Source: Blastochloris sulfoviridis (GTDB taxonomy: Bacteria > Pseudomonadota > Alphaproteobacteria > Rhizobiales > Xanthobacteraceae). Taken from it: 64,000 nucleotides of DNA. The notes beneath the pieces were generated by a model that had not been told where the DNA came from, made no database searches, and worked only from the letters and a program-made list of their open reading frames with translations. Below are positions 1 through 8,961 of this stretch, piece by piece (within the stretch, counting starts at the first letter, position 1; every line of letters starts with the position of its first letter). The position numbers and the translations under genes were made by a program. The stretch spans positions 62,001 through 126,000 of the forward strand of contig NZ_VWPL01000001.1 of NCBI RefSeq assembly GCF_008630065.1, in the 5' to 3' direction.

Positions 1-187
1 GTGCCCGACCGAGGCGGCGCGCGCGGCCAGCGGCACGGCGGACTGGCACCATCTGATGCCGCTGGTGCGGCGGGTGGCGGTGCGGCTGGCGCTGGAGGGG
101 CGGATCGTCATCACCCGCAAGGGCAAGCCGGTGGACCCGACCGACTTCAAAGGCGTCTACCGGCTCGGCCTGCCGCGCAACGATTGA
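1..187 (+). CDS. DUF3253 domain protein, C-terminal part (5' truncated by window)
   Basis: Frame 2 is open from the window edge to a TGA at 185-187. The roughly 61 visible residues start with CPTEAARA and end with RIVITRKGKPVDP followed by YRLGLPRND. This Cys-Pro-Thr-Glu start and basic VDP ending are what I know from the DUF3253 family, small winged-helix-like proteins of unknown function. The upstream part lies outside the window. It converges on the minus-strand ydcF-like gene with a gap of only 13 bp. Confidence 0.7.
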   Translation, partial: CPTEAARAASGTADWHHLMPLVRRVAVRLALEGRIVITRKGKPVDPTDFKGVYRLGLPRND

Positions 188-200
188 GGTTACAGGCCCG

Positions 201-989
201 TCACGGCGCCGGGAACAACTCGCTGGAGCGCCCGCTGGCGTAATAGGCGGCGAGGCCGATCCATTCCCGGCTCGCCAGATCGAACCGGCGCAGGCCGTCC
301 GAGGCGAAAAAGAATGGCCACAGCAGGCCCTGCCCCGGCGTGCGGAAATCGACCGGATAGGCCTCGACCGGGAAACCCGCCGCCCGGAAGCAGCCGATCG
401 AGCGCGGCATGTGCCATGCCGAGGTGACCAGAAGCCAGCGCTCGCCGGGCTTGGGCGCCGCCAGTTCCTTCGAGAACACGGCGTTCTCGGTGGTGTTGCG
501 GGAGCGGTCCTCGACCTCGATCCGCTCGGGCGCAAGCCCCATGCGCGCGAAGAAGGCGCGCGCCGCGTCCGCCTCGGTATGGCCCTGCTTGAGCACCTTG
601 CCCTCGCCGCCCGAGAACAGGATGCGGGCGTTCGGGTAGGTGCGCGCCAGGGCCACCGCCTCGGTCATGCGCTCGCCAGCCTCATTGAGCGCCAGTTCGC
701 CGCGCGCCCCAAAGACGGTGGCGTCGATCGCCCCGCCGAGCACGACGATGCCATCCGGTGCGCCGTTGCCGGCATCCCAGCGCGGAAAGCGCTGCTCCAG
801 CGGCGCCATCAGCAAATTGGCGGCCGGCGATAGCCCGCAGATCACCAGAAGGACCGCGGCGAGCCCCGTCAGCTGCCGGCCGAACCGCCAGCGCAGCGTG
901 ACGACGCCGACCAGCAGCAGCACGAGCAGGCCGTTGGTTGGCGTCGCGAGGAAGCCCAGCGTCTTCGAGATGTAGAAGAACACGTCCAT
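201..989 (-). CDS. YdcF/ElyC/SanA family (DUF218) membrane-anchored protein
   Basis: 262 aa. Two hydrophobic segments at about residues 18-34 and 40-60 anchor a cytoplasm- or periplasm-facing DUF218 domain. Family hallmarks are visible: GIVVLGG near residue 80, the RILFSGGEGK strand-loop, the acidic SRNTTENA motif near 165, and TSAWHMPRS near 190. E. coli relatives (ElyC, SanA, YdcF) act in envelope integrity, and the substrate of this one is unknown. It is the last gene of a run with queC and the precursor transporter (13 bp downstream of the latter), so cotranscription is likely, but a role in queuosine metabolism is not implied by the family. Confidence 0.88.
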   Translation of the reverse strand: MDVFFYISKTLGFLATPTNGLLVLLLVGVVTLRWRFGRQLTGLAAVLLVICGLSPAANLLMAPLEQRFPRWDAGNGAPDGIVVLGGAIDATVFGARGELALNEAGERMTEAVALARTYPNARILFSGGEGKVLKQGHTEADAARAFFARMGLAPERIEVEDRSRNTTENAVFSKELAAPKPGERWLLVTSAWHMPRSIGCFRAAGFPVEAYPVDFRTPGQGLLWPFFFASDGLRRFDLASREWIGLAAYYASGRSSELFPAP

Positions 990-1002
990 GCGGGTGGGCG
1001 CC

Positions 1003-1566
1003 TCAGGCCGGCGCGAGGCCGAGCCGCGCGTCGCGCCGGCGCAGCCAGGCGACCACCGGCACGGCCAGCGCGATCATCCACGCCTTGCCCACCACTTGGC
1101 CGCCGAGGAACTCCAGCGAGCCGAAGGCGAGATAGAGGAACACGATGGAATCGACCACCAGGCCGACGACGCCGGAGGCGACCACGGCAGCGACGAAGCG
1201 GCGCCGCTGCAGCGGGGTGTAGACGGCGAGGTCGGCGAACTCCGACACCAGGAACGCCGCCGCCGAGGCCAGCACCAGCGAGGGCGGCGCCACCGCCGCC
1301 GACAGCGCGGCACCGATCAGGATCGCCACCGCCGCGGCCCCTGCCCCGAGCCGGCGCTGCACCAGATCGCGCAGCACCAGCGCCACGCCGATCATCAGCA
1401 CGCCGGAGGGCGCGGTGAGGCTTGGCCCCACCGGCACGAGGCACGGCCCGTTCGGCACGCACACCGTGCCGACATTGCCCACCATCCAGTTGGCGAGCGG
1501 AATGGTCAGCACGAACAGGGCGAAGAACGCGGCGCCTTCGGCGCGCCGGCGGGTGTCGTTCAGCAT
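1003..1566 (-). CDS. queuosine precursor transporter, YhhQ/VUT (ECF-type) family
   Basis: 187 aa with five to six hydrophobic helices. It has the VUT/YhhQ signature of ANWMVGN in helix 1, a charged RDLVQRR loop, and [12 protein letters not shown] plus [12 protein letters not shown] in later helices. The family imports preQ0/preQ1 for tRNA queuosine synthesis. I use the ATG at 1566 rather than the upstream in-frame start because it overlaps the 3' end of queC by 7 bp, a typical coupled arrangement. Pairing with queC supports the role: the cell can either make preQ0 or salvage it. Confidence 0.88.
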   Translation of the reverse strand: MLNDTRRRAEGAAFFALFVLTIPLANWMVGNVGTVCVPNGPCLVPVGPSLTAPSGVLMIGVALVLRDLVQRRLGAGAAAVAILIGAALSAAVAPPSLVLASAAAFLVSEFADLAVYTPLQRRRFVAAVVASGVVGLVVDSIVFLYLAFGSLEFLGGQVVGKAWMIALAVPVVAWLRRRDARLGLAPA

Positions 1567-2273
1567 CCGTCTTCCTTTCGAAACCGCGCCCAGCCTTCGG
1601 CACGCAGCCGGCAGGCGGGACACGCGCCGCAGCCATAGCCCCAGGGGTGGCGGAGCGTGCGGTCGCCGACATAGCAGGTGTGGGTCTCCTCGACCACGAG
1701 ATCAAGGAATTGTGGACCGGCGATGGCCAGGGCCAGGGCGAAGGTGGCGGCCTTGTCGATCCACATCAGCGGCGTGTGGATGGTCACCCGCCGGTCGAGG
1801 CCGAGCGACAGCGCCACCTGCATCGCCTTGATGGTGTCGTCGCGGCAATCCGGATAGCCGGAATAATCGGTCTCGCACATGCCGGCGACGATGTGGCGGA
1901 TGCCGCGACGGTAGGCCAGCGCCGCGGCGAAGCCGAGGAAGATCAGATTGCGGCCCGGCACGAAGGTCGTCGGCAGCCCGCTCTCGGCCATGGCGATGGC
2001 GGCGTCGCGCGTCAGCGCGGTCTCCGAGATCTGGCCGAGCACGCCCAGGTCGATGACGTGGTCCTCGCCGAGCCGGCCGATCCAGGCCGGCTTGAGGCCC
2101 TCGATTCCCGCCCGGATGCGCCCGCGCACCTCCAGCTCGACGCGGTGGCGCTGGCCATAGTCGAAGCCCACCGTCTCGACGCGGTCGAACCGGTCGAGCG
2201 CCCAGCCGAGGCAGGTGGTGGAATCCTGGCCGCCGGAGAGCAGCACCAGCGCGGAAAGGTCGGGGGAGGTCAT
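1560..2273 (-). CDS. queC: 7-cyano-7-deazaguanine synthase QueC
   Basis: 237 aa, the normal family length. It converts 7-carboxy-7-deazaguanine to preQ0 with ATP and ammonia in the cytoplasm. The PP-loop SGGQDST lies at residues 13-19. The zinc site is at the C terminus, with Cys residues in THTCYVG and in [10 protein letters not shown]. First gene of the minus-strand operon with the precursor transporter and ydcF. The ATG at 2273 gives the N terminus expected for QueC. No preQ1 riboswitch could be recognised in the upstream gap. Confidence 0.96.
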   Translation of the reverse strand: MTSPDLSALVLLSGGQDSTTCLGWALDRFDRVETVGFDYGQRHRVELEVRGRIRAGIEGLKPAWIGRLGEDHVIDLGVLGQISETALTRDAAIAMAESGLPTTFVPGRNLIFLGFAAALAYRRGIRHIVAGMCETDYSGYPDCRDDTIKAMQVALSLGLDRRVTIHTPLMWIDKAATFALALAIAGPQFLDLVVEETHTCYVGDRTLRHPWGYGCGACPACRLRAEGWARFRKEDGC

Positions 2274-2502
2274 GGCGGGTGATTAACACGGGAGGGCGAA
2301 GGCGCACACCCCTGCCCTTGACCTTACGACATCCGGCGACCGGGGTGCGGTGCTGGGACAATGGAACGCCCCGCCCTGCCAAAGGCCCCGGCTCTCCGCT
2401 CCGCTTCGGCCGGGGCACGAGTATCACCGAAATGCTCTGTCGTCCTGAGCGCGTATCAAGAAGATACTCTGCCGTCGCGGGGAGGCATCAAGAAGATGCG
2501 AT

Positions 2503-2612
2503 GTCGTCCCGGGCGAGCGTCAGCGAGACCCGGGACCGTTTTCAGGAAGAGATGCCTTTTCTTGCTGACGATCCCGGGTCGCGGGCCTTCGGACCTTGCC
2601 CGGGATGACAGG
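2503..2612. repeat. family A palindromic intergenic repeat, copy 1
   Basis: Two imperfect inverted blocks, a cgtcccgggcgag arm with gacccgggaccg followed by gatcccgggtcgcgg with cttgcccgggatgac. The same building blocks recur near 14.2, 38.1 and 46.1-46.4 kb. This copy lies in the 368-bp gap between queC and ivd (2274-2641), preceded at about 2437-2502 by a degenerate piece containing two atcaagaagat copies. I see no gene in this gap. Confidence 0.75.
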
Positions 2613-2641
2613 TCACCCGGTTTTGTCAGGCTGTCTTGTTG

Positions 2642-3814
2642 TCAGGTTGTCTTGGCGAACAGTTCGCGGCCGATCAGCATGCGGCGGATCTCGGACGTGC
2701 CGGCGCCGATCTCGTAGAGCTTGGCGTCGCGCAGCAGCCGCCCGGCCGGATACTCGTTGATGTAACCGTTACCGCCGAGAAGCTGGATGGCATCCAGCGC
2801 GGTCTGCGTCGCCAGTTCGGCGGCATAGAGGATGGCGCCGGCCGCGTCCTCGCGGGTGGTGCGGCCACGGTCGCAGGCCTTGGCCACGGCATAGACATAG
2901 GCCTTGGCGGCATTCATCCGCACATACATGTCGGCGACCTTGGCCTGTACGAGCTGGAAGGTGCCGATCGGCTGGCCGAACTGCTTGCGCTCGCGCACAT
3001 AGGGCAGGACGAGGTCGAGCGCCGCCTGCATCAGCCCGAGCGGGCCGGCCGCCAGCACCACGCGCTCGTAGTCGAGACCGCTCATCAGCACCGCGACGCC
3101 GCGGTTGACCGTGCCGAGCACGTTTTCCTCCGGCACCTCGCAGTCCTCGAACACAAGTTCACAAGTATCCGAGCCGCGCATGCCGAGCTTGTCGAGCTTC
3201 TGGGCCGTCGAGAAGCCCTTCATCCCCTTCTCGATGATGAAGGCGGTGATGCCCTTCGGGCCGGCGGCGGGGTCGGTCTTGGCATAGACCACCAAAGTGT
3301 CGGCGCCGGGGCCGTTGGTGATCCACATCTTGTTGCCGTTGATCACATAACGGTCGCCGCGCTTCTCCGCCCGCGTCTTCATCGACACCACGTCGGAGCC
3401 GGCGCCGGGCTCGGACATCGCCAACGCTCCGAGGTGTTCGCCGGCGATAAGGCGCGGTAGATAGCGCTTCTTCTGCTCTTCGGTGGCGTTGCGGCGCAGT
3501 TGGTTGATGCAAAGGTTGGAGTGGGCGCCATAGGACAGGCCGACCGCGCCCGAGGCCCGGCTGATCTCCTCCATGGTCACCACGTGCTCGAGATAGCCGA
3601 GGCCGGTGCCGCCGAACTCCTCCTCCACGGTGATGCCGTGCAGGCCGAGCGCGCCCATCTCCGGCCACAGGTCGCGCGGGAACCGGTTTTCGCGGTCGAT
3701 CTCGTCGGCGCGCGGGGCGATCCTGTCCTGGGCGAAGTCGCGGACGGTGTCGCGGATGGCGTCGGCGGTCTCCCCGAGGCCGAAATCGAACGGCGGCGGG
3801 CTGTTGGCGAGCAT
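2642..3814 (-). CDS. ivd: isovaleryl-CoA dehydrogenase
   Basis: 390 aa acyl-CoA dehydrogenase of full length. It oxidises isovaleryl-CoA to 3-methylcrotonyl-CoA in leucine breakdown, using FAD and passing electrons to ETF. FAD/substrate motifs are [15 protein letters not shown] near 135 and KMWITNGP near 165. [16 protein letters not shown] near 250 matches the isovaleryl-CoA dehydrogenase subgroup, with Glu in the position of the catalytic base known from human IVD. The C terminus has [14 protein letters not shown] strong ribosome site (gggagg) precedes the ATG. No other leucine-degradation gene is adjacent, but propionyl-CoA carboxylase genes lie further on. Confidence 0.95.
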   Translation of the reverse strand: MLANSPPPFDFGLGETADAIRDTVRDFAQDRIAPRADEIDRENRFPRDLWPEMGALGLHGITVEEEFGGTGLGYLEHVVTMEEISRASGAVGLSYGAHSNLCINQLRRNATEEQKKRYLPRLIAGEHLGALAMSEPGAGSDVVSMKTRAEKRGDRYVINGNKMWITNGPGADTLVVYAKTDPAAGPKGITAFIIEKGMKGFSTAQKLDKLGMRGSDTCELVFEDCEVPEENVLGTVNRGVAVLMSGLDYERVVLAAGPLGLMQAALDLVLPYVRERKQFGQPIGTFQLVQAKVADMYVRMNAAKAYVYAVAKACDRGRTTREDAAGAILYAAELATQTALDAIQLLGGNGYINEYPAGRLLRDAKLYEIGAGTSEIRRMLIGRELFAKTT

Positions 3815-3961
3815 GAAATCCTCCCGGTTCGGCTTATGGTTGCCGCCTTTATAAAGCCGGGCGGCCCCGAAGTCAGGAGGGTCTGCGGGCGATGGCGACC
3901 CCGTCCCGACCCCTCGGGTCAGGGTCGTTCGGAGGGGTCGTCATAGAGGGGTCGTCATACA

Positions 3962-3994
3962 GATGTCCGGCTTGATCGGCCGGACACCGTATCA
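3962..3994 (-). repeat. stop-codon dyad (TGATACGGT-type), copy 1
   Basis: Read on the minus strand, the stop codon of the GGDEF-EAL gene runs straight into TGATACGGTGTCCGG and its inverted partner CCGGACATC. Similar sequences begin at the stop codons of the fliN-like, cutA and rpsM genes, so this may be a small mobile or terminator-like element. Confidence 0.6.
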
Positions 3995-6184
3995 GGCGCG
4001 CAGAAGCTGGGGCGTCGTTAGGTAAGCCGGCTCCGGATTTCCGGCCACCAGCCGGTCGATGGCGCCGGCGCGCATCGGCCGGCCGAGCAGATAGCCCTGC
4101 AGCTCATGGCAGCCGGTGGCCTGCAGGAAGCGGGCCTGCTCGGGGGTCTCGACCCCCTCCGCCACCACGGTCATCCGCAGCCCGCGGGCCAGCGACACGA
4201 TGGCGTGGACGATCATCGCCGAGTCGGCCGACTCGCCGAGGTCGCCGACGAAGCTCTGGTCGATCTTGAGCTTGTCGAAGTTGAACCGCCGCAGATAGCT
4301 GAAGCTGGAATAGCCGGTGCCGAAATCGTCGAGGGCGACCCGGCAGCCAAGGGCGCGCAGCCGGTTGATCACCGCCAGCGCGATCTCCGGATCCTCCACC
4401 AGCACGCCTTCGGTGATCTCCAGCACCAGGCGCTCCGGCGCCATGTTGGTGGCGTGCAGAACCCGCTTCACGGTGGACTCGATATCGCCCTTGAGCATCT
4501 GGATGGGCGACAGATTGACGGCGATCGTCAGGTCCGGCCAGCGTGCGGCATCCTCGCAGGCGCGCTGCAGGACGACCGCGCCGAGCTTGTGGATGAGACC
4601 GGTTTCCTCGGCGATCGGGATGAAGTCGTTCGGCGGGATCATGCCGCGCAGCGCGTGGCGCCAGCGCACCAGCGCTTCGAGGCCGTTCAACGTCTTGCCG
4701 TCGGCGGCATAGATCGGCTGATATTCGACCAGCAGCTCGCCGGTGAGGATCGCCGCCCGCAGCTCGCGCTCGATGAACCGGCGGTGGCGCGAGTCCCGTT
4801 CGAGATCGGTGTCGTAGACCGTCGCCCGGCCGCGACCATTGGACTTGGCGACATAGAGCGCGAGGTCGGCGCGGTGCATCAGCAGATGCTGCTCGGCGCC
4901 ATGGTCGGGCGCCAGCACGATGCCGATGGAGGCGCCGATATCGAGCTGCTTGCCGTCGATCGGCCCGGGCCGGCTCACCTCCTCGATGATGCGCATGCCG
5001 AATTTCAAGGCGAGGTCGCGGTTGATCGGCCCGTCGACCAGCACGGCGAACTCGTCGCCACCGATCCGCGCCACCGTGACGAACGCGCCGCACACCTCGC
5101 GCAGGCGCCGCGCCACGTCGGCCAGCAGCCGGTCGCCGGTCTGGTGGCCGAACGTGTCGTTCACCTCCTTGAACCGGTCGAGATCGACCAGCATCAGCGC
5201 GAAGCTGCCGCCGCGGCGGGCCTTGCGGGTCTGTTCCAGCAGCGCCTCGAAGAAGGCAAGGCGATTTGCCACCCCGGTCAGCGGATCGGCGTTCGCCAGT
5301 GCCTGGGTGCGGTCGACGTTGGCGATCAGCTCGCGCGTCGCCTTGTCGACGTCGCGCACGAGATAGATCAGAAGCCCGCCGATGATGAGGAAGACGACCA
5401 CGGCCGCGGGCGCGACCACCTCGACCAATGCCCGGCCGGGATTGACGCTGCGCCAGACCAGGGCGCCGATGGTGGTGCCGGTGAGCCCCACGATCGGCAG
5501 AATCGCCCGCCCGGAGGGTGCCGAGCTGCTGGTCGCGAATGAGAGAGAGGCCAACCCGTAGGCGTCGGCCAGTTCGCGCAATGCGGTCTCGTCGAGCACG
5601 CGGACGGCGACCAGGAGGTCGGGCGTCGCGGCGGCCGGATCCGCTTTCGCCAAAGGCGCCGCCGCGGCAATGGCGAGGCGGCCCGACAGGGTGGAATACC
5701 CCGCCCACGCCGGCCCGTGGCGGACGATGCCTGCGCCGGTCGGCTGGCCGGCCGCCGTGGTCGCCAGCGACTGCATGCCGGCGGCCATCTCGTTCGGCAG
5801 CCTCGCCTTGACCTGCTGGCCCGAGATCGTCGCCGCGAGCGGCAGGCCATTCGGCGACACCAGGAAGGCGTGAACGCCCTGGCTGGCGACAGCGGCGCGG
5901 GCGCCGTCCTCGGACTCCGGCGTGCCCTCGGAATCGTCCGCGAAGCCGAGCAGCGCCGGCTCGGCCGCCGCGTGTTCGGCAATCTGGCTCTGCCCCTTCA
6001 GCAGCTCGGCCAGCACCGTCTTGGCGGTGCGGATGTCGTCGTCGATCGCCTCGCGCTCGAGCCGCGCCCCGATATGGAGTGTGACGACAACGACGATCAG
6101 CGTGCCGGCCGTGATCACCGCCGCGACAATCTCCGTGATCCGCGGCTTCAGCACGGATCGAGTCGTTTCAATCGCCCTCGCCAT
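3992..6184 (-). CDS. membrane GGDEF-EAL protein (cyclic-di-GMP turnover)
   Basis: 730 aa. A transmembrane helix at about 17-38, a periplasmic sensor region of some 210 residues, a second helix near 252-272, then GGDEF and EAL domains. The diguanylate cyclase motif GGDEF is intact at 375-379 within RIGGDEFAVL. The phosphodiesterase motif EAL at 503-505 and downstream DDFGTGYSS are also intact, so neither domain is obviously dead and the net activity cannot be predicted. The periplasmic part shows no recognisable CHASE or Cache motif. It stands alone between ivd and mgtE. Confidence 0.93.
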   Translation of the reverse strand: MARAIETTRSVLKPRITEIVAAVITAGTLIVVVVTLHIGARLEREAIDDDIRTAKTVLAELLKGQSQIAEHAAAEPALLGFADDSEGTPESEDGARAAVASQGVHAFLVSPNGLPLAATISGQQVKARLPNEMAAGMQSLATTAAGQPTGAGIVRHGPAWAGYSTLSGRLAIAAAAPLAKADPAAATPDLLVAVRVLDETALRELADAYGLASLSFATSSSAPSGRAILPIVGLTGTTIGALVWRSVNPGRALVEVVAPAAVVVFLIIGGLLIYLVRDVDKATRELIANVDRTQALANADPLTGVANRLAFFEALLEQTRKARRGGSFALMLVDLDRFKEVNDTFGHQTGDRLLADVARRLREVCGAFVTVARIGGDEFAVLVDGPINRDLALKFGMRIIEEVSRPGPIDGKQLDIGASIGIVLAPDHGAEQHLLMHRADLALYVAKSNGRGRATVYDTDLERDSRHRRFIERELRAAILTGELLVEYQPIYAADGKTLNGLEALVRWRHALRGMIPPNDFIPIAEETGLIHKLGAVVLQRACEDAARWPDLTIAVNLSPIQMLKGDIESTVKRVLHATNMAPERLVLEITEGVLVEDPEIALAVINRLRALGCRVALDDFGTGYSSFSYLRRFNFDKLKIDQSFVGDLGESADSAMIVHAIVSLARGLRMTVVAEGVETPEQARFLQATGCHELQGYLLGRPMRAGAIDRLVAGNPEPAYLTTPQLLRA

Positions 6185-6506
6185 TTGGGCCCCGCATTCC
6201 CCAATACGGACTTGATGTAGCGGACGCGGTTTAACGCAAGGTCAGTGAACGCGGTTAATGCCCGTCAACGTCAAAAGCCGTCGGCCTGCGCAAGGTAGTT
6301 TTTAAGTCGGCTATAGACGAGCCTGGCGGCCTTCTTCAGGATCCCGCGGACGGCTGCGCCCATTGCTGCGCCAAGTGTCATGCCTGATGCCCGTCGATGC
6401 CATGGACAATCCTATGAACTCTGATTGCGGATGGCACGATGTAACGCCTCGCCGGCGCCAAACCTGCGCGACAATTTCGCGCCATGGTTATTCGCGCCTG
6501 AACGGA
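6185..6506. other. 322-bp intergenic region, no gene seen
   Basis: Lies between the start of the GGDEF-EAL gene and the end of mgtE. It must hold the promoter of the former and the transcription end of the latter. I see no strong hairpin or sigma-70 box that I could place with confidence. Confidence 0.5.
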
Positions 6507-7919
6507 CTACGACAGGCGAAACCACAGCGTCGCGATGCCGAGAAAGGCGAAGAAGCCCACCACGTCGGTGACCGTGGTGACGAACGGCCCCGACGATACC
6601 GCGGGGTCTGCGCCAAGCTTATGAAGCGCCAGCGGAATCAGGATGCCGCCAAGCGCCGCCGCGATCAGCACGATAACCATGGAGAGCCCGATGACCAGGC
6701 CGAGATCGGGCAGGCCGAACCACGCCACCGCCACCGCGCCCATGATGACCGCGAAGGCGATGCCGTTGAGCAGGCCGGCCGCCACCTCGCGCAGCACGAT
6801 CCGGCGCGCATTGGCATTGCCGAGCTGGCGGGTGGCGAGGGCGCGCACCGCCACCGTCATGGTCTGCGTGCCGGCATTGCCGCCCTGGCTCGCGACGATC
6901 GGCATCAGCACCGCCAGCGCCACCATCTTCTCGATCTGGCCTTCGAACATGCCGATCACCACCGAGGCCAGGATGGCGGTGAAGAGATTGAGGAAGAGCC
7001 AGGAAAACCGGCTCTTGGCGATGTACCAGACCGTGTCCGACAGCTCTTCGTCGGCCTTGACGCCGCCCAGCGCCTTCAGGTCCTCGTCGGCCTCCTCCTC
7101 GATCACGTCGACCACGTCGTCGACGGTGATCACGCCGACCAGCCGGCCGGCGTCGTCGGTCACCGCGGCCGACACCCAGTTGTAGCGCTCGAACCGCCGG
7201 GCGACGTCCTCCTGGTCGTCGGTGGCGTTCACCTGGTGGCGCTCGTCCGAGACGATATCGACCATCGCCACCGGCCGCTTGGTGCGCAGCAGCACGTCGA
7301 GCGGCACCTCGCCGAGCAGCTGGTAGCGCGGATCGACGACGAAGATCTCGTAGAAGCGCTCCGGCAGTTCCTCGGTCTCGCGCAGATGGTCGATGGTCTG
7401 GCCCACCGTCCAGAACGCCGGCACGGCGACGAACTCGGTCTGCATCCGCCGGCCGGCGGATTCCTCGGGGTAGTCGAGGCTGCGGGCGAGCGCGACGCGA
7501 TCGAGCGCCGGAAGCTGGTCGAGGATCTCGTCCTGATCCTCCTTGTCCAGATCCTCGAGAATGTAGACGGCGTCGTCGGAGTCGAGCTCGCGCACGCCTT
7601 CGACCAGGGTGCGCGTCTCCAGCGCCTCGACGATGCGGGTGCGCGCCGTCTCGTCCAGCTCGGTCAGGGCCGCGAAGTCGAACGCGTCGCCCAGAAGCTC
7701 GATCAGCCGCGGCCGGTCGGCCGGGTCGAGCGACAGCAGGAGATCGCTCTGGTCGGTGGCGTGGAGATCGGCGAACAAGGCGCGCAGGCGCGTCGCGTCG
7801 CCCTCTTCCACCGCGGCCGCAACGGCATCCCTCACCTCGGCCCGGATGTCGCCGTTCTCGTTCCGAAGCGGCAGGCCGTCAGCCTTCGCCGCATGCTCGC
7901 GGGCCATTTCGTCGAGCAT
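6507..7919 (-). CDS. mgtE: magnesium transporter MgtE
   Basis: 470 aa. Order: an acidic N-terminal superhelical domain (LHATDQSDLLLSLDP, DLDKEDQDEILDQLP), two CBS domains (about 145-270), a plug helix, and five membrane helices near 300-470 with the pore-region sequence PIVASQGGNAGTQ. MgtE channels take up Mg2+ and are gated by Mg2+ bound to the N and CBS domains. The ATG at 7919 is chosen because aaggagg sits six bases upstream. The frame stays open further upstream only through a 15-bp tandem repeat, which I regard as non-coding. Confidence 0.95.
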   Translation of the reverse strand: MLDEMAREHAAKADGLPLRNENGDIRAEVRDAVAAAVEEGDATRLRALFADLHATDQSDLLLSLDPADRPRLIELLGDAFDFAALTELDETARTRIVEALETRTLVEGVRELDSDDAVYILEDLDKEDQDEILDQLPALDRVALARSLDYPEESAGRRMQTEFVAVPAFWTVGQTIDHLRETEELPERFYEIFVVDPRYQLLGEVPLDVLLRTKRPVAMVDIVSDERHQVNATDDQEDVARRFERYNWVSAAVTDDAGRLVGVITVDDVVDVIEEEADEDLKALGGVKADEELSDTVWYIAKSRFSWLFLNLFTAILASVVIGMFEGQIEKMVALAVLMPIVASQGGNAGTQTMTVAVRALATRQLGNANARRIVLREVAAGLLNGIAFAVIMGAVAVAWFGLPDLGLVIGLSMVIVLIAAALGGILIPLALHKLGADPAVSSGPFVTTVTDVVGFFAFLGIATLWFRLS

Positions 7920-7978
7920 GGCGTCCTCCTTCCGGATCGGGATTCGACGTCGCTTGTAGGAAGGCGTCGCAACGATGG

Positions 7979-8038
7979 CAACGCGGACCATAACAACGCG
8001 GACCATGACAACGCGGACGATGACAATGCGGACGATGG
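7979..8038. repeat. 15-bp tandem repeat, four units
   Basis: Four consecutive units of about 15 bp (caacgcggaccatga type) at 7979-7993, 7994-8008, 8009-8023 and 8024-8038, with one to three changes between neighbours. They fill most of the gap between mgtE and the divergent deacetylase gene, where the promoters of both must lie. Confidence 0.9.
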
Positions 8039-8091
8039 CCGGTCCGCGCATTCGCTGCTAAGGGAATGAGAGACTGTTCGGAGGCACCCCC

Positions 8092-8901
8092 GTGCGCCCT
8101 CGCTCTCTCCTCGCCCCCATCGTTCTCCTCGCCCCTTTTCTTTTCGTCGCCCTCGCCGGCCCGGTCCTCGCCTGCGGGCCCGAATCGCTCGGCACGCGCC
8201 GGGTGCTCGCGGTCGACACGGCGGGCGGCGTGCGGGTCGGCACCAAGAGCTATCCGGCCACCCTGCCCTTGGCCGACAAGGAAGTGGTGCTGACCTTCGA
8301 CGACGGCCCCTGGCCGGGCACCACGGAGGCGGTGCTCGACGCGCTCGCGCGCGAATGCGTGAAGGCGACCTTCTTCCTGATCGGCGAGAACGCCGCAGCG
8401 CGACCGGCCTTGGTGCGGCGGATGATCGCAGACGGCCACACGGTCGGCCATCACACCTGGTCGCACCCGATCCTGTCGAAGATCGCCACTGCCGACGCAC
8501 TCAACGAGATCGAGCGCGGCATCGCCGCCGACGACCGCGCCGCCTATGGCAGCGTATCGGCAACGCCGCGCGTGGCCTTCTTCCGCTTCCCCGGCTTCGC
8601 CGACACGCCAGAATTGCTCGATCGGCTGGCGGAGCGGAAAATCGCCGTATTCGGCGCCGATCTGTGGGCCAGCGACTGGAAGCCGATGACCCCGCAGGCC
8701 CAGCTCGACCTCGTCATGAAACGGCTGAACGAGACGGGTCGGGGAATCGTGCTGTTCCACGACACCAAGCGCCAGACCGCCGACATGCTTCCGGCGTTTC
8801 TGCGCGCCTTGAAGGACAGCGGCTATGGCGTTGTCCACATCATGCCTGCCCATCCCCAGGCGGGACGGTCGTTTTACCGTTCCTTATCGGCAGGGGGCTA
8901 G
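8092..8901 (+). CDS. secreted polysaccharide deacetylase (NodB homology domain), first of tandem pair
   Basis: 269 aa with a signal peptide (residues 1 to about 27, cleavage after VLA). The NodB domain contains motif 1 TFDDGP at 68-73, the metal motif H121-x3-H125 in HHTWSHP, RFPG, and LFHD near the C terminus. Such enzymes remove acetyl groups from N-acetylglucosamine polymers or peptidoglycan, and the actual substrate is unknown. GTG start with cggagg upstream. It is followed 60 bp later by a paralogue on the same strand. Confidence 0.9.
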   Translation: MRPRSLLAPIVLLAPFLFVALAGPVLACGPESLGTRRVLAVDTAGGVRVGTKSYPATLPLADKEVVLTFDDGPWPGTTEAVLDALARECVKATFFLIGENAAARPALVRRMIADGHTVGHHTWSHPILSKIATADALNEIERGIAADDRAAYGSVSATPRVAFFRFPGFADTPELLDRLAERKIAVFGADLWASDWKPMTPQAQLDLVMKRLNETGRGIVLFHDTKRQTADMLPAFLRALKDSGYGVVHIMPAHPQAGRSFYRSLSAGG

Positions 8902-8961
8902 GCTCTATCGACAGGCCGCCATTTTTAATTATTCTAATGTGCGGTCGCTGAGGCTCACCCG

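Noticed and set aside
2274-2502. preQ1 riboswitch upstream of queC
   Set aside because: No C-rich loop with A-rich tail of the preQ1 classes was recognisable before the queC start.
7920-8051. 44-residue N-terminal extension of MgtE
   Set aside because: It is the translation of the 15-bp tandem repeat. The Shine-Dalgarno sequence and family alignment both point to 7919.
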